In this document: positions 1 through 7,707 of the stretch, piece after piece
How the letters are laid out: each line of letters begins with the position of its first letter
Position numbering within the stretch: the stretch's first letter is position 1
Origin: Agarivorans gilvus
GTDB lineage: Bacteria > Pseudomonadota > Gammaproteobacteria > Enterobacterales > Celerinatantimonadaceae
Length of the DNA: 64,000 nt
Reading direction: 5' to 3'
Assembly (NCBI RefSeq): GCF_001420915.1
Contig: NZ_CP013021.1
Coordinates: forward strand, 1,002,001 to 1,066,000
Notes under the pieces: model-generated
The model's input: only the letters and a program-made list of their open reading frames with translations
What the model was told of the DNA's origin: nothing
Databases searched by the model: none
Program-made: the position numbers and the translations under genes

Positions 1-2392
1 GATGTGTATTTTCGATGAATGCCCCATCACTGGTGTTATAGCAATCTACATCAGGCGCTTCAGCTAATGATTCTGAAATAACTTCAGCTGAAAATTTAAA
101 TTCGTGCTTAGTAAACACATCGTCACCAAAATTTCCTTTTACTCTAAAGCCAATTCCGTGTCGATTGTAATCATATAAAGCTTCACCATCCTTTTTATAA
201 TATGCAGAGTGTTGACTATGATGGCGGCTCACATCTTTAAAGCCCAAATCCACTCCGAATAAATATAAATTTTTAAACCCTAACTTTATCAAAGATGATA
301 TAGCACAATTGGAAACTGTAGGATAAGAATAAAGAATACCTTGAAATTCATCGAAAACAGAATTCATTCGTCCGTATGCAACTGTAGAAGCCTCTCCTAA
401 TTTCATACCTAAATAACAGTCTTTAAACAAAGCGGCAACATTAGGGTGAACTCCACATACAGATACAAGAGAAATATCCTTGAGCCAATGCTTATCTGGA
501 ACCTGAGAAATCCACAAAGTTGTTGCATTAGTCTGCTCCACCTCTGCATGGAAGTCAGGTTTAATACCAAGTTCATATAAAGCCTTCAAGCTAGTGCCAC
601 ATGAAACGATAACTGCCTTATCTATATTTTCTTTAATAACATCAATACTATGATCTAACGAAGGGCCATTACCAACAATAAATACAGGCGTGTTCTTTAA
701 CTCGTCTTTAATTAGAGCAGGCTTATCCTTTAGCATTACATAGCAATTGTCTTGCTTAAGTAAGTGGCTGGTATGAGCTAAGTTGAAGATAGAGTGATCA
801 AAATATTCAATGATATTAGTTAATATTTGTAGCTTTTCACGAGTCGTTCTAATGCTCTTATCTAAATTCTCATTGAAGTAACTCGTAAAAAAGAAGGTGT
901 ATGGTAAAATATTTATCCCTCTATGTTTCAATAAGTTATGTATATCATTAAATAAGTTGCTACCATCATCACCAATACTTAAGTATAAGTGACGCTCTTC
1001 TTGCTCCGCTATATTAATTATTTTTTCCCAATTAATAACAAATAACGAAGCATAAAAGAAATCCCAGCTTGGCTCATAAAGGGTAAAATGATCCACCTTA
1101 TGCTCTAAAAGCAAGGTTTCAATGTGGTGACCTAAGCTACATCCGTACATAATAAAGGAAGGTATTTTTTCTGGTAGCTGACGCCGTTCACTTGGTAACT
1201 TTTGAACCAATCGCCGCAACTCATCAGAATACTTGTAGTGTAAAAATGGACTTGGTTTTCTTAAAATATACCTAGCATCCAAATTCTCGATCCGTGGAGA
1301 TTTTAAGTAATGTTGGTAATATTGACGAGATTCTTGCATTGGAGACTCAGAAAATAACATATCACCATTGATACGATGAAAAAGGTTGAGCTCTCCATTA
1401 GGCATAGTAAATAACTGCCAGAATGTTAAATCATAGCCATCGAAAGCGTGTGCTACGTCAGGAAAATGTTTACGTAAAGTGTCAAAGTTTCTTTTAAATC
1501 GACTGTGAGCAAGAGTTACTTGATGAGTATCTTCAACACTCTGGCTCGGAACAGCGTCAACCCAGCAATCCATGAGAGGGTTATTACATTCAAACTCCCT
1601 ATCCCTAGACAAATCAATTGGCTGAAAACTATTAAAGTTGCCCAAGGCAACATCACCCGCAGCCAAGGCTAAATCTAATTGGTTAAACTCATTGTAATGA
1701 TAGTGGCGCACTAAATAACTATCATTTAAAGAACAATGATCAACCCATTCGTCAATATGCTTAAAGTTATTTTTGCCATCAACTCCTGCCACCAAACTAA
1801 ATTCACACTGTTGTTGACTGACATAGCGGAGGACCGACATCCAATTTGCAGTATATAAGGATATATGTAGCAACTCTAAAGATGGCTCAACCAGTAAAAC
1901 TTTATTCCAAGATTTTGATGCCAATAACTTATCTAAATGTAACCCTAATCCACTCCCTAGTATAATTAGATTATCGCTAGCCTCACCCAGAGGCTGATAG
2001 TTTATACCTAAGTCAGGAAAATAGCTTTTTAAAGAACTGCCAGGCTTAACAGTACTTGGCGGCTCTGATGCTTTATTAGGTGTTCGCTTTGATATTAGTG
2101 AGAACTTAGAAAAAGACTGAAGCTGTTTATCTACCTGCTGGTAAGGGTTTAACTTATATAAAGCCCGCCCTTTTAGGTTATTACTTACATTTAAATATTT
2201 AGCTTTAGTGACAAAGGGGGCATAGGTTTTTAATTGGCACTTCCCCACCGAGTTAGCTAATTCTGGGAATAATTGACTAAAAGCCTTAAAGTTTTGATAA
2301 AAACGTCGTTTAGTAAATGCGCCCATACTTGCTTCAAGCTGCTGTTGAGTCTCTTCATCAGGATGAACTTGATAACTAACATTGAAAAGCAT
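1..2392 (-). CDS. Motility-associated Maf/DUF115 glycosyltransferase (partial)
   Basis: The minus-strand frame stays open from an ATG at 2392 to the window edge, giving about 797 residues with the C-terminus missing. The protein has the hallmark GNGPSLD motif of the DUF115 (MptE-like) domain near residue 567, followed by a second conserved block around LYLFGVDLGF. Proteins of this family, called Maf or motility accessory factors, sit beside flagellin genes and are known or thought to add nonulosonic acids to flagellin. It starts 12 nt after the preceding small gene, with AAGAGAG as a possible ribosome site, so it probably ends the fliD-fliS operon. The family call is firm; flagellin as substrate is inferred from position. 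Confidence 0.85.
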   Translation of the reverse strand, partial: MLFNVSYQVHPDEETQQQLEASMGAFTKRRFYQNFKAFSQLFPELANSVGKCQLKTYAPFVTKAKYLNVSNNLKGRALYKLNPYQQVDKQLQSFSKFSLISKRTPNKASEPPSTVKPGSSLKSYFPDLGINYQPLGEASDNLIILGSGLGLHLDKLLASKSWNKVLLVEPSLELLHISLYTANWMSVLRYVSQQQCEFSLVAGVDGKNNFKHIDEWVDHCSLNDSYLVRHYHYNEFNQLDLALAAGDVALGNFNSFQPIDLSRDREFECNNPLMDCWVDAVPSQSVEDTHQVTLAHSRFKRNFDTLRKHFPDVAHAFDGYDLTFWQLFTMPNGELNLFHRINGDMLFSESPMQESRQYYQHYLKSPRIENLDARYILRKPSPFLHYKYSDELRRLVQKLPSERRQLPEKIPSFIMYGCSLGHHIETLLLEHKVDHFTLYEPSWDFFYASLFVINWEKIINIAEQEERHLYLSIGDDGSNLFNDIHNLLKHRGINILPYTFFFTSYFNENLDKSIRTTREKLQILTNIIEYFDHSIFNLAHTSHLLKQDNCYVMLKDKPALIKDELKNTPVFIVGNGPSLDHSIDVIKENIDKAVIVSCGTSLKALYELGIKPDFHAEVEQTNATTLWISQVPDKHWLKDISLVSVCGVHPNVAALFKDCYLGMKLGEASTVAYGRMNSVFDEFQGILYSYPTVSNCAISSLIKLGFKNLYLFGVDLGFKDVSRHHSQHSAYYKKDGEALYDYNRHGIGFRVKGNFGDDVFTKHEFKFSAEVISESLAEAPDVDCYNTSDGAFIENTH

Positions 2393-2404
2393 CTGTGCTC
2401 TCTT

Positions 2405-2737
2405 TTAAGTGTTTGAAATATATGCCGAACGAACTTTCTTACCACGCCTAATTGAACCCAACTTCTGTTCAATCAAGTTTTTTTGCTTAGCAGCATGCTC
2501 TAAAACACGCTGTATCTCTTGAAGGTAATCGCTAATTAGCGTTCGATAAGAATCAGGCATAGCAATATCTATGGAGAAAAAAGACTTTATAGCGCTGTTA
2601 TGCAGTCGAATGAGAGTGTCAATTTTCTTCAAATCAACATTTTCGCGCTCTAATTCAAGGCCTATTTGATCTAATATTTTATGGGCTTTTGATATTTTAG
2701 CGTCTAATTCTAGCTTATCACTTATACCCGAACTCAT
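2405..2737 (-). CDS. Small helical protein in the FliT/FlaI position
   Basis: This is a 110-residue, charged, mostly helical protein with no signal peptide or membrane segment. Its start overlaps the fliS stop by 4 nt (ATGA), so it is translationally coupled to fliS. In Vibrio the matching slot between fliD and fliS holds FlaI, and in enterobacteria the similar-sized FliT chaperones FliD. The sequence itself shows no decisive FliT signature, so a FliD/FliS-related export chaperone role is an inference from size, predicted helices and position. Confidence 0.65.
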   Translation of the reverse strand: MSSGISDKLELDAKISKAHKILDQIGLELERENVDLKKIDTLIRLHNSAIKSFFSIDIAMPDSYRTLISDYLQEIQRVLEHAAKQKNLIEQKLGSIRRGKKVRSAYISNT

Positions 2738-3141
2738 CGTTGTGTATAAGCTTCTGCTTTAGCCGAATCAGGGATCTGATCCCAAGCGGTCTTGATTGGT
2801 AAAAAAACTTCGATCACCTCTTCAATTAACTTAGCGTCATTGTTTCGGCTTGCTTCAGACAAGCGTTCTAGCATAAAGGCATACAAGTCATCGAGGTTGG
2901 TCGAAATATCTCCCCCCCTCTCATGATCGAGAGTGTTTTTTAACGAAGTGATAATAGAGGTTGCTTTTGCCATAGGTTTGGCTTTATTAGTGAGGTCATT
3001 ACGTTCGATACAACCTTTAGCAACAGAAAGGTTTTCTAATGCTGCTTGCATTAAAATTTGCGTGATTTTATGAGGATCGGCGGTGGCTATTTGATCTTTA
3101 ATACCCACCTGACGATATTGATTAATTCCGTGCTTATACAT
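2734..3141 (-). CDS. fliS: Flagellin export chaperone FliS
   Basis: A 135-residue helical protein of usual FliS length. The N-terminal YKHGINQYRQV segment followed by a DPHKITQILMQAALENL stretch is typical of FliS. FliS binds the disordered C-terminal D0 region of flagellin in the cytoplasm, prevents premature polymerisation and delivers it to the export gate. It lies 22 nt downstream of fliD and overlaps the next small gene by 4 nt, consistent with one fliD-fliS-fliT-like-maf operon. Confidence 0.92.
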   Translation of the reverse strand: MYKHGINQYRQVGIKDQIATADPHKITQILMQAALENLSVAKGCIERNDLTNKAKPMAKATSIITSLKNTLDHERGGDISTNLDDLYAFMLERLSEASRNNDAKLIEEVIEVFLPIKTAWDQIPDSAKAEAYTQR

Positions 3142-3163
3142 ATTTGATTACTTCCCATAATAA

Positions 3164-4636
3164 CTAACCTAATTGCCCCATAATATAAGACATTTGGTTA
3201 TTAAGCGCGCCCATTGTTTGGTCAAAGGCCGTATATTTTGCTCGAAGTGTAGATTCGTACTCGTCCATACGCTCTTTTAGCGCAAGGTCAGCATGGTCAA
3301 GATCTCGTAGTTGTGACCTGGTCGAATCTTCTCGAGTAGCCAATACACCACCCGATTGCTCAAAACTTTCAACAAAACCGTAGAAAGTATCGACTACACC
3401 ATTTTCCCCTGCAAAAATTTCGCCAAGTTTATCTAAGTCACCTTCAACCCAATCATTTAACTTTGACTCATCTAAGCTAAGTTTCCCGTCATTATCCATT
3501 TCTATGCCAAGCGCATAGAAGGTAGTAATGCGAGTTGCATCATCAGGGTCAGTGTAACCCGTGGTGCTCATACGCCCTAAGCTGTATTTCATAGAACGAA
3601 ACATCGCGTCACCACTGAGCTCTTTTCGGTTGTTCTCTTCCCCTTCTAATACCTCTGTAGGCTTACTATATTTATCAATCGCACTAATAATTTTGTTATA
3701 TGCGTCAACAAAGCTTTTTACACTCTCTACTGCAGCGCTATCGTTTGGTTTAACTTCCAAACTCGCGCTGGAGGTTGTCAAAGAATTGGCGGTAATGGTA
3801 ATTCCACTGACAACATCTTTAAAGGTATTCGTGTCACTGGTAGCCTCAATCCCGTTTATCGAGATTTTGGCGTTAGAAGCACTTTCGGTAACTTGAACAT
3901 CGGCAACCAAAGCATCTAAATCAGCATTTACTGCACCAGTAGAAGTAATTCGTAAATCATTAGGATTACCATTACTGGGATCGGCATCATCATCCGCTCC
4001 TGTTTTTGCTGAATCAAAAACCAAACGAGTTCCGGTACCTGTATTTACAAGGTTGGCGGTAACCCCGTAATTACCAGTGGCATTATTAATAGCGTCTCTC
4101 AAGTCAGACAAGCGCATACCTGCTGTCACTTCAACAGTAAAGCTTTCTTCATCTGCCCCGCTGCCCGCGGAAAAAGTAAGTTCACCGGCGTCAGTTGCAA
4201 TCACCGTATTCGAAGCAGCATACTCCGTTTGGCCAGCCGCTCTAGACCCTTGAGCAACCGACAATACTTCAACGTCGTAACGACCATTCACAGCATCATC
4301 AGCTAATGAAACATTAAATGCACCGCTTGCAGAGCTACTTGGGTCGCTCGATTCATCATCATCTGCAGAAACACTTGATACTAGTGTTCCGTCTACGTAG
4401 GCAGAACGAGGGAAAAAAGTACTAGGCTCTTTAGCTTTATCCAAGATATCTTTGAACGCGCTCATCGCCGACTTCACCGCCCCGACAGCTGATAGAGTAA
4501 CATCCAAAGTATCTCGCCGCTCTTGCAAACGAGCTTCTTGAGGCACTCGCATCGCTTCAATAGAAACTTCAATCAATGCTTCGAGATCTAAGCCACTACC
4601 AATACCTGCTGCTGTAATTCCACTCATTACGCTCAC
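3164..4636 (-). CDS. fliD: Flagellar filament cap FliD (HAP2)
   Basis: A 490-residue protein with the FliD N-domain (GLDLEALIEVSIEAMRVP near residues 15-35), a variable acidic middle rich in D, S and T, and a C-terminal coiled coil ending in MGALNNQMSYIMGQLG. FliD forms the annular cap at the filament tip that folds and inserts flagellin monomers. Its length is typical. It is the gene after flaG and before fliS, the normal order in polar flagellar clusters of Vibrio and relatives. The aspartate- and serine-rich central part probably reflects a surface-exposed variable domain in a marine organism. Confidence 0.95.
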   Translation of the reverse strand: MSVMSGITAAGIGSGLDLEALIEVSIEAMRVPQEARLQERRDTLDVTLSAVGAVKSAMSAFKDILDKAKEPSTFFPRSAYVDGTLVSSVSADDDESSDPSSSASGAFNVSLADDAVNGRYDVEVLSVAQGSRAAGQTEYAASNTVIATDAGELTFSAGSGADEESFTVEVTAGMRLSDLRDAINNATGNYGVTANLVNTGTGTRLVFDSAKTGADDDADPSNGNPNDLRITSTGAVNADLDALVADVQVTESASNAKISINGIEATSDTNTFKDVVSGITITANSLTTSSASLEVKPNDSAAVESVKSFVDAYNKIISAIDKYSKPTEVLEGEENNRKELSGDAMFRSMKYSLGRMSTTGYTDPDDATRITTFYALGIEMDNDGKLSLDESKLNDWVEGDLDKLGEIFAGENGVVDTFYGFVESFEQSGGVLATREDSTRSQLRDLDHADLALKERMDEYESTLRAKYTAFDQTMGALNNQMSYIMGQLG

Positions 4637-4650
4637 CTACATAGTAAAAA

Positions 4651-5103
4651 CTAAACCAATTGATCGACAAATAAGCCAGTGGTCTCACCAATCGCATCCT
4701 GGAACTTTCTTAAGCGCTCTTCCAGCTGACGATATTCTTCACTAGGGATCTCCCTAATTAACTCATCAGTAGAACGATTCAAAACCGAAGTAAAAAACTG
4801 ACCATCTCGCTCATCAACTACAAACTTCACATCTCGGTCTTGCACTTCCAAAATTTGATTAATCGACTTAACCACATCTTCAACCGATGCTTTATCTTGA
4901 TCTTTCTCTACGCGTTCTGCCGCTTGCTGTTTCGCAGCCTCATTTTCTTCTAGAAGCGATTTTCGGGCCAACTCTATATTACTAGCAGGAAAAATAGAGT
5001 CTTCCGCGCCCTTAACCGGCTCAATTTGTTTCAGTTCTGGGCGTTCCGTCGCCGCTGCAGTAGAAGCAGAAAACGCCGTAATACTATTTACATTGCCTTC
5101 CAT
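4651..5103 (-). CDS. flaG: FlaG family flagellar protein
   Basis: I place the start at the ATG at 5103 (MEGNVNS), which is preceded by AAGGAG, rather than at a Met ten codons upstream; this gives 150 residues. The C-terminal half carries the FlaG pattern (NQILEVQDRDVKFVVDERDG followed by RSTDELIREIP). FlaG is a small protein of polar flagellar clusters linked to filament length control; its mechanism is unclear. The first half is low complexity and charged. It is the first gene of the flaG-fliD-fliS group, and I see no strong promoter in the 75 bp before it. Confidence 0.88.
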   Translation of the reverse strand: MEGNVNSITAFSASTAAATERPELKQIEPVKGAEDSIFPASNIELARKSLLEENEAAKQQAAERVEKDQDKASVEDVVKSINQILEVQDRDVKFVVDERDGQFFTSVLNRSTDELIREIPSEEYRQLEERLRKFQDAIGETTGLFVDQLV

Positions 5104-5178
5104 ATCTGACTCCTTAAACGAAGCAAGCCACACCTAAGTATAAGTGCGGCTGCGTCTTTCTACCTACTAAAATTTTAA

Positions 5179-5994
5179 CTATACGAGAGCTAGCGCAGCC
5201 TGTGGGCGTTGGTTTGCTTGAGCTAGAATTGAAGTACTAGTTTGTTGTAAAATCTGATTTTTAGTTAATTCTGCCGTTTCTTTGGCAAAATCAGTATCTT
5301 TAATTCGCGAACGAGCACCAGATACGTTTTCAGAAATATTCGATAAGTTACGAATTGTTGACTGGAATCGATTTTGAATCGCACCTAAATCAGCACGTTC
5401 AGCATCAACTTGTTTCAATGCAGAGTCAATTTTCGCCATCGCTGCAGAAGCTCCGCCCGCAGATGTAACACTGATAGCATCCACATCTAGACCAGCAGCA
5501 GTAATGGTTGTTCCAATCGCTACAGTAATTTTTTCACCCGCATTTGCACCTACTAAAAAGCTTGCATTATAACTTCCATCAAGCAAATTAGTTCCCCCGA
5601 AATTGGTAGTATCACCAACACGAGTAATCTCAGCTTTTAATTGACTAACTTCAGATTGAAGCGCTAAGCGGTCATCTGTGTTATTCACCCCGTCTTGAGA
5701 CTGAACTGCTAGTACGCGCATGCGTTGTAGCATGGTGGTAACTTCATCCATTGCCCCTTCAGCGGTTTGCGCTACAGAGATACCATCTTGAGCATTCATT
5801 ACCGCGCGATCCAAGCCTTGGATCTGTGAGGTCATGCGGTTTGAAATTTGTAGACCTGCTGCATCATCCTTAGCACTATTGATACGAAAACCAGAACTTA
5901 AACGCTGATAAGCAGTATCAAGGCCATTGCCAGAATTGTACAGTTGACGTTGTGCGTTCAATGACGACACATTACTATTTACGACTAATGCCAT
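5179..5994 (-). CDS. Flagellin (copy 1)
   Basis: A 271-residue flagellin with conserved N-terminal D0/D1 (LSSGFRINSAKDDAAGLQIS, LQRMRVLAVQSQDG) and C-terminal D1/D0 (ARSRIKDTDFAKETAELTKN, ending QRPQAALALV), separated by only a short variable centre. It polymerises into the filament after type III export. It is very similar to the second flagellin upstream (6603-7421). Translation starts after a strong AGGAGG. A sigma-28 site at 6139-6165 predicts a leader of about 137 nt. The ribosome site lies inside a 14-nt stretch that is repeated in opposite transcriptional sense at 6525-6538. Confidence 0.96.
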   Translation of the reverse strand: MALVVNSNVSSLNAQRQLYNSGNGLDTAYQRLSSGFRINSAKDDAAGLQISNRMTSQIQGLDRAVMNAQDGISVAQTAEGAMDEVTTMLQRMRVLAVQSQDGVNNTDDRLALQSEVSQLKAEITRVGDTTNFGGTNLLDGSYNASFLVGANAGEKITVAIGTTITAAGLDVDAISVTSAGGASAAMAKIDSALKQVDAERADLGAIQNRFQSTIRNLSNISENVSGARSRIKDTDFAKETAELTKNQILQQTSTSILAQANQRPQAALALV

Positions 5995-6138
5995 AATTTG
6001 AGCCTCCTAAATTAAAATCATCCTGACTTTTCTGAACCCATCAAGACAATTGACACCATATCTAAGTTGTTGAACCCTCGGCTGAACCTAACCAAGACAA
6101 CTTTAAAATGGACCAAAGTTTTATTAACTTCAGTTTCT

Positions 6139-6165
6139 GTAGCGGCAGTAGTAAAGAAAGCTTTA
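6139..6165 (-). promoter_or_regulatory. Sigma-28 (FliA) promoter of flagellin copy 1
   Basis: On the minus strand the sequence reads TAAA, 15 nt, then GCCGCTAC, close to the FliA consensus TAAA-N15-GCCGATAA. Transcription would begin near 6131 and run into the flagellin ending at 5179. A minus-strand terminator lies just upstream at 6187-6211, which would isolate this promoter from flagellin copy 2. Confidence 0.7.
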
Positions 6166-6186
6166 GGAATTTTTTAAAAAAAGAGG

Positions 6187-6211
6187 AAAAAACTTGCCAC
6201 CCTAGCGGCAA
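6187..6211 (-). terminator. Minus-strand terminator between the flagellins
   Basis: On the minus strand TTGCC, an 8-nt loop and GGCAA are followed by G and six T. A second hairpin (AAAGGCCC with GGGCTTT, 6210-6232) stands directly before it. This probably ends the flagellin copy 2 transcript, giving it a 3' tail of about 390 nt. Confidence 0.5.
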
Positions 6212-6381
6212 AGCCCGTCACCATGGGCCTTTAGCAACACACAAAATATTTTTAGCTAAGCATAAAACTAGATGCTGTATTTACCGATTAAACAAAATGG
6301 CCAAGTAGCTCACTAACAATTGTTCAAAAAAAACACTATAATTAGCGCCATAAACACGAAGTCAAAAAAACATCGAAAAAT

Positions 6382-6400
6382 TTGGCACATACATTGCTTT
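6382..6400 (+). promoter_or_regulatory. Orphan sigma-54 promoter in the flagellin gap
   Basis: The plus strand reads TTGGCACATACATTGCTTT: GG at 6384-6385, ten bases, then GC at 6396-6397, a near-perfect -24/-12 element. It faces right, opposite to every neighbouring gene, and no sizeable reading frame follows. Transcription would start near 6409. It is the best -24/-12 match I saw in the window. Confidence 0.75.
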
Positions 6401-6408
6401 ATTTACAA

Positions 6409-6602
6409 TGCAGTCTGAACCGCTGCGAAAAAATGGCCAAGCGTGCTATCCACACACTTGACCATGTCGCTCGAAACGATAGGAGATGAGAGCGAAACTA
6501 GAGCGCATTTTTATAATAAAGGAATTGAGCCTCCTAAAATAATCATCGCGCTTACTGCAGTCTGAGGACGGTGGATTGAACCCCCACCGTCCTTTCTTTT
6601 TA
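6409..6602 (+). ncRNA. Putative sigma-54-dependent small RNA, antisense to a flagellin ribosome site
   Basis: The region lies between a strong sigma-54 promoter (6382-6400) and a plus-strand intrinsic terminator (6566-6602), giving a predicted RNA of about 190 nt. Bases 6525-6538 read TTGAGCCTCCTAAA, the exact complement of the Shine-Dalgarno region of the flagellin 1 mRNA (5998-6011), with a further shared AATCATC a few bases on. It could therefore block flagellin 1 translation in trans. Two overlapping 18-codon frames (6433-6489 and 6486-6542, joined by ATGA) lie inside it, so a coding role is not excluded. The block may derive from the leader of a lost flagellin copy. This is a prediction from sequence only. 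Confidence 0.5.
6566..6602 (+). terminator. Intrinsic terminator of the orphan transcript
   Basis: GGACGGTGG (6566-6574) pairs with CCACCGTCC (6584-6592) and is followed by TTTCTTTTTA. The T tract exists only on the plus strand. It ends at the stop codon of flagellin copy 2, so it is not the terminator of that gene. Confidence 0.75.
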
Positions 6603-7421
6603 TTATCCAAGTAGAGATAGTGCAGCCTGAGGACGTTGATTTGCTTGAGCCAAAATCGTAGTCGAGGTTTGTTGCAAGATCTGGTTCTTGGTCAAATTTG
6701 CAGTTTCTTTTGCAAAATCGGTATCTTTAATACGTGAACGAGCTGCTGTTACATTCTCCGAGATATTCGATAGATTGCGAATGGTAGATTGGAAACGGTT
6801 TTGTACCGCACCTAAGTTCGCACGTTCTTCATCAATCGCCTTCAGTGCCGAGTCAATTGCAGCCATCGCTGTACTCGCTCCTGCAGCAGAGGTAACAGAT
6901 ACAGTATTAATACCTAAACCAGTTTGAGTAACCGAGGTTGCAATAGAGACTTGAATGTTCTCACCGGCATTTGCCCCTACCAAGAAATTCGCACTATAAG
7001 AACCGTTGAGCAACGAAATGCCCCCAAACTTAGTGGTAGTTCCAACTCGGCTAATTTCTGCTTTTAATTGGCTTACTTCAGATTGAAGGGCAACACGGTC
7101 ATCAGTATTATTCACACCATCTTGCGACTGAATCGCCAATACTCGCATACGTTGCAACATATTGGTTACTTCATCCATTGCACCTTCAGCAGTTTGCGCC
7201 ACAGAAATACCATCTTGGGCATTCATTACTGCACGGTCTAAACCTTGAATTTGAGTAGTAAAACGGTTAGAAATTTGTAGACCAGCAGCATCGTCTTTCG
7301 CACTGTTAATACGGAAGCCAGATGACAAACGTTGGAATGCGGTATCTAAACCATTACCTGAGTTATAAAGTTGACGCTGTGCATTTATTGATGACACATT
7401 AGTATTAACATATAAAGCCAT
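6603..7421 (-). CDS. Flagellin (copy 2)
   Basis: A 272-residue flagellin with the same architecture as copy 1: conserved N-terminal D0/D1 and C-terminal D1/D0 helices (ending QRPQAALSLLG) around a short central region, where the two copies differ most. The start is the ATG at 7421 after AGGAG. A sigma-28 promoter lies at 7501-7527, and a second, perfect sigma-28 site lies beyond a terminator at 7678-7704. Tandem flagellin copies with separate promoters are normal in polar flagellates and allow different expression levels along the filament. Confidence 0.96.
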   Translation of the reverse strand: MALYVNTNVSSINAQRQLYNSGNGLDTAFQRLSSGFRINSAKDDAAGLQISNRFTTQIQGLDRAVMNAQDGISVAQTAEGAMDEVTNMLQRMRVLAIQSQDGVNNTDDRVALQSEVSQLKAEISRVGTTTKFGGISLLNGSYSANFLVGANAGENIQVSIATSVTQTGLGINTVSVTSAAGASTAMAAIDSALKAIDEERANLGAVQNRFQSTIRNLSNISENVTAARSRIKDTDFAKETANLTKNQILQQTSTTILAQANQRPQAALSLLG

Positions 7422-7500
7422 GATATTTCTCCTATCTATATTTAACCATTAATAGGTTTTAATTCTTGTCAGTTATTATTTTGTTTCTGACTTACCCTAT

Positions 7501-7527
7501 TTAACGGCCTTACCTCAATAATCTTTA
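7501..7527 (-). promoter_or_regulatory. Sigma-28 (FliA) promoter of flagellin copy 2
   Basis: The minus strand reads TAAA (7524-7527), 15 nt, then GCCGTTAA (7501-7508), one base off the FliA -10 consensus. The start would be near 7493, giving a leader of about 70 nt. Confidence 0.85.
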
Positions 7528-7562
7528 GCAATTTTTTTAATTTGTTTTAATTCATCTAAACT

Positions 7563-7596
7563 AAAAAGGGTGCTTCATTATTGAAGCACCCTTTTT
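7563..7596. terminator. Bidirectional terminator between flgL and flagellin copy 2
   Basis: GGGTGCTTCA (7568-7577) pairs with TGAAGCACCC (7582-7591) with a TTAT loop, flanked by five A and five T. On the minus strand it would stop flgL readthrough and any transcript from the sigma-28 site at 7678-7704. Confidence 0.85.
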
Positions 7597-7670
7597 AACG
7601 ACAAATGAGAGAAAATCTTTAGCTTTTTATTAAAAATTTATCGAAACAAACAAATTAAAATCCCAAACAA
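7563..7670 (-). ncRNA. Putative sigma-28-dependent small RNA after flgL
   Basis: A perfect FliA promoter (7678-7704) and a strong intrinsic terminator (7563-7596) delimit a transcript of about 108 nt without any reading frame worth reporting. The body is AU-rich with a single-stranded-looking AATTTTTAATAAAAAG segment and a U-rich terminator, features seen in Hfq-binding RNAs. Alternatively the terminator may be leaky and the RNA be an attenuated leader of flagellin copy 2, which has its own sigma-28 promoter further on. No target could be assigned by eye. Confidence 0.45.
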
Positions 7671-7677
7671 GATCAGT

Positions 7678-7704
7678 TTATCGGCAAGCTTCCGATAAAC
7701 TTTA
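7678..7704 (-). promoter_or_regulatory. Consensus-perfect sigma-28 promoter downstream of flgL
   Basis: The minus strand reads TAAAGTTT, 11 nt, GCCGATAA, an exact match to the enteric FliA consensus. The site begins 3 nt after the flgL stop codon region and is partly palindromic (GTTTATCGG/CCGATAAAC). The next thing downstream is a terminator, not a gene. Confidence 0.8.
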
Positions 7705-7707
7705 ATA

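Noticed and set aside
6060..6115. A second TAAAG...GCCGAGGG promoter-like pair before flagellin 1
   Set aside because: The spacing is 19 nt instead of 15, and a properly spaced site lies at 6139-6165.
6108..6308. 66-codon plus-strand frame upstream of the flagellin 1 promoter
   Set aside because: It overlaps the sigma-28 promoter and terminator of the minus strand, has no ribosome site and a composition unlike neighbouring genes.
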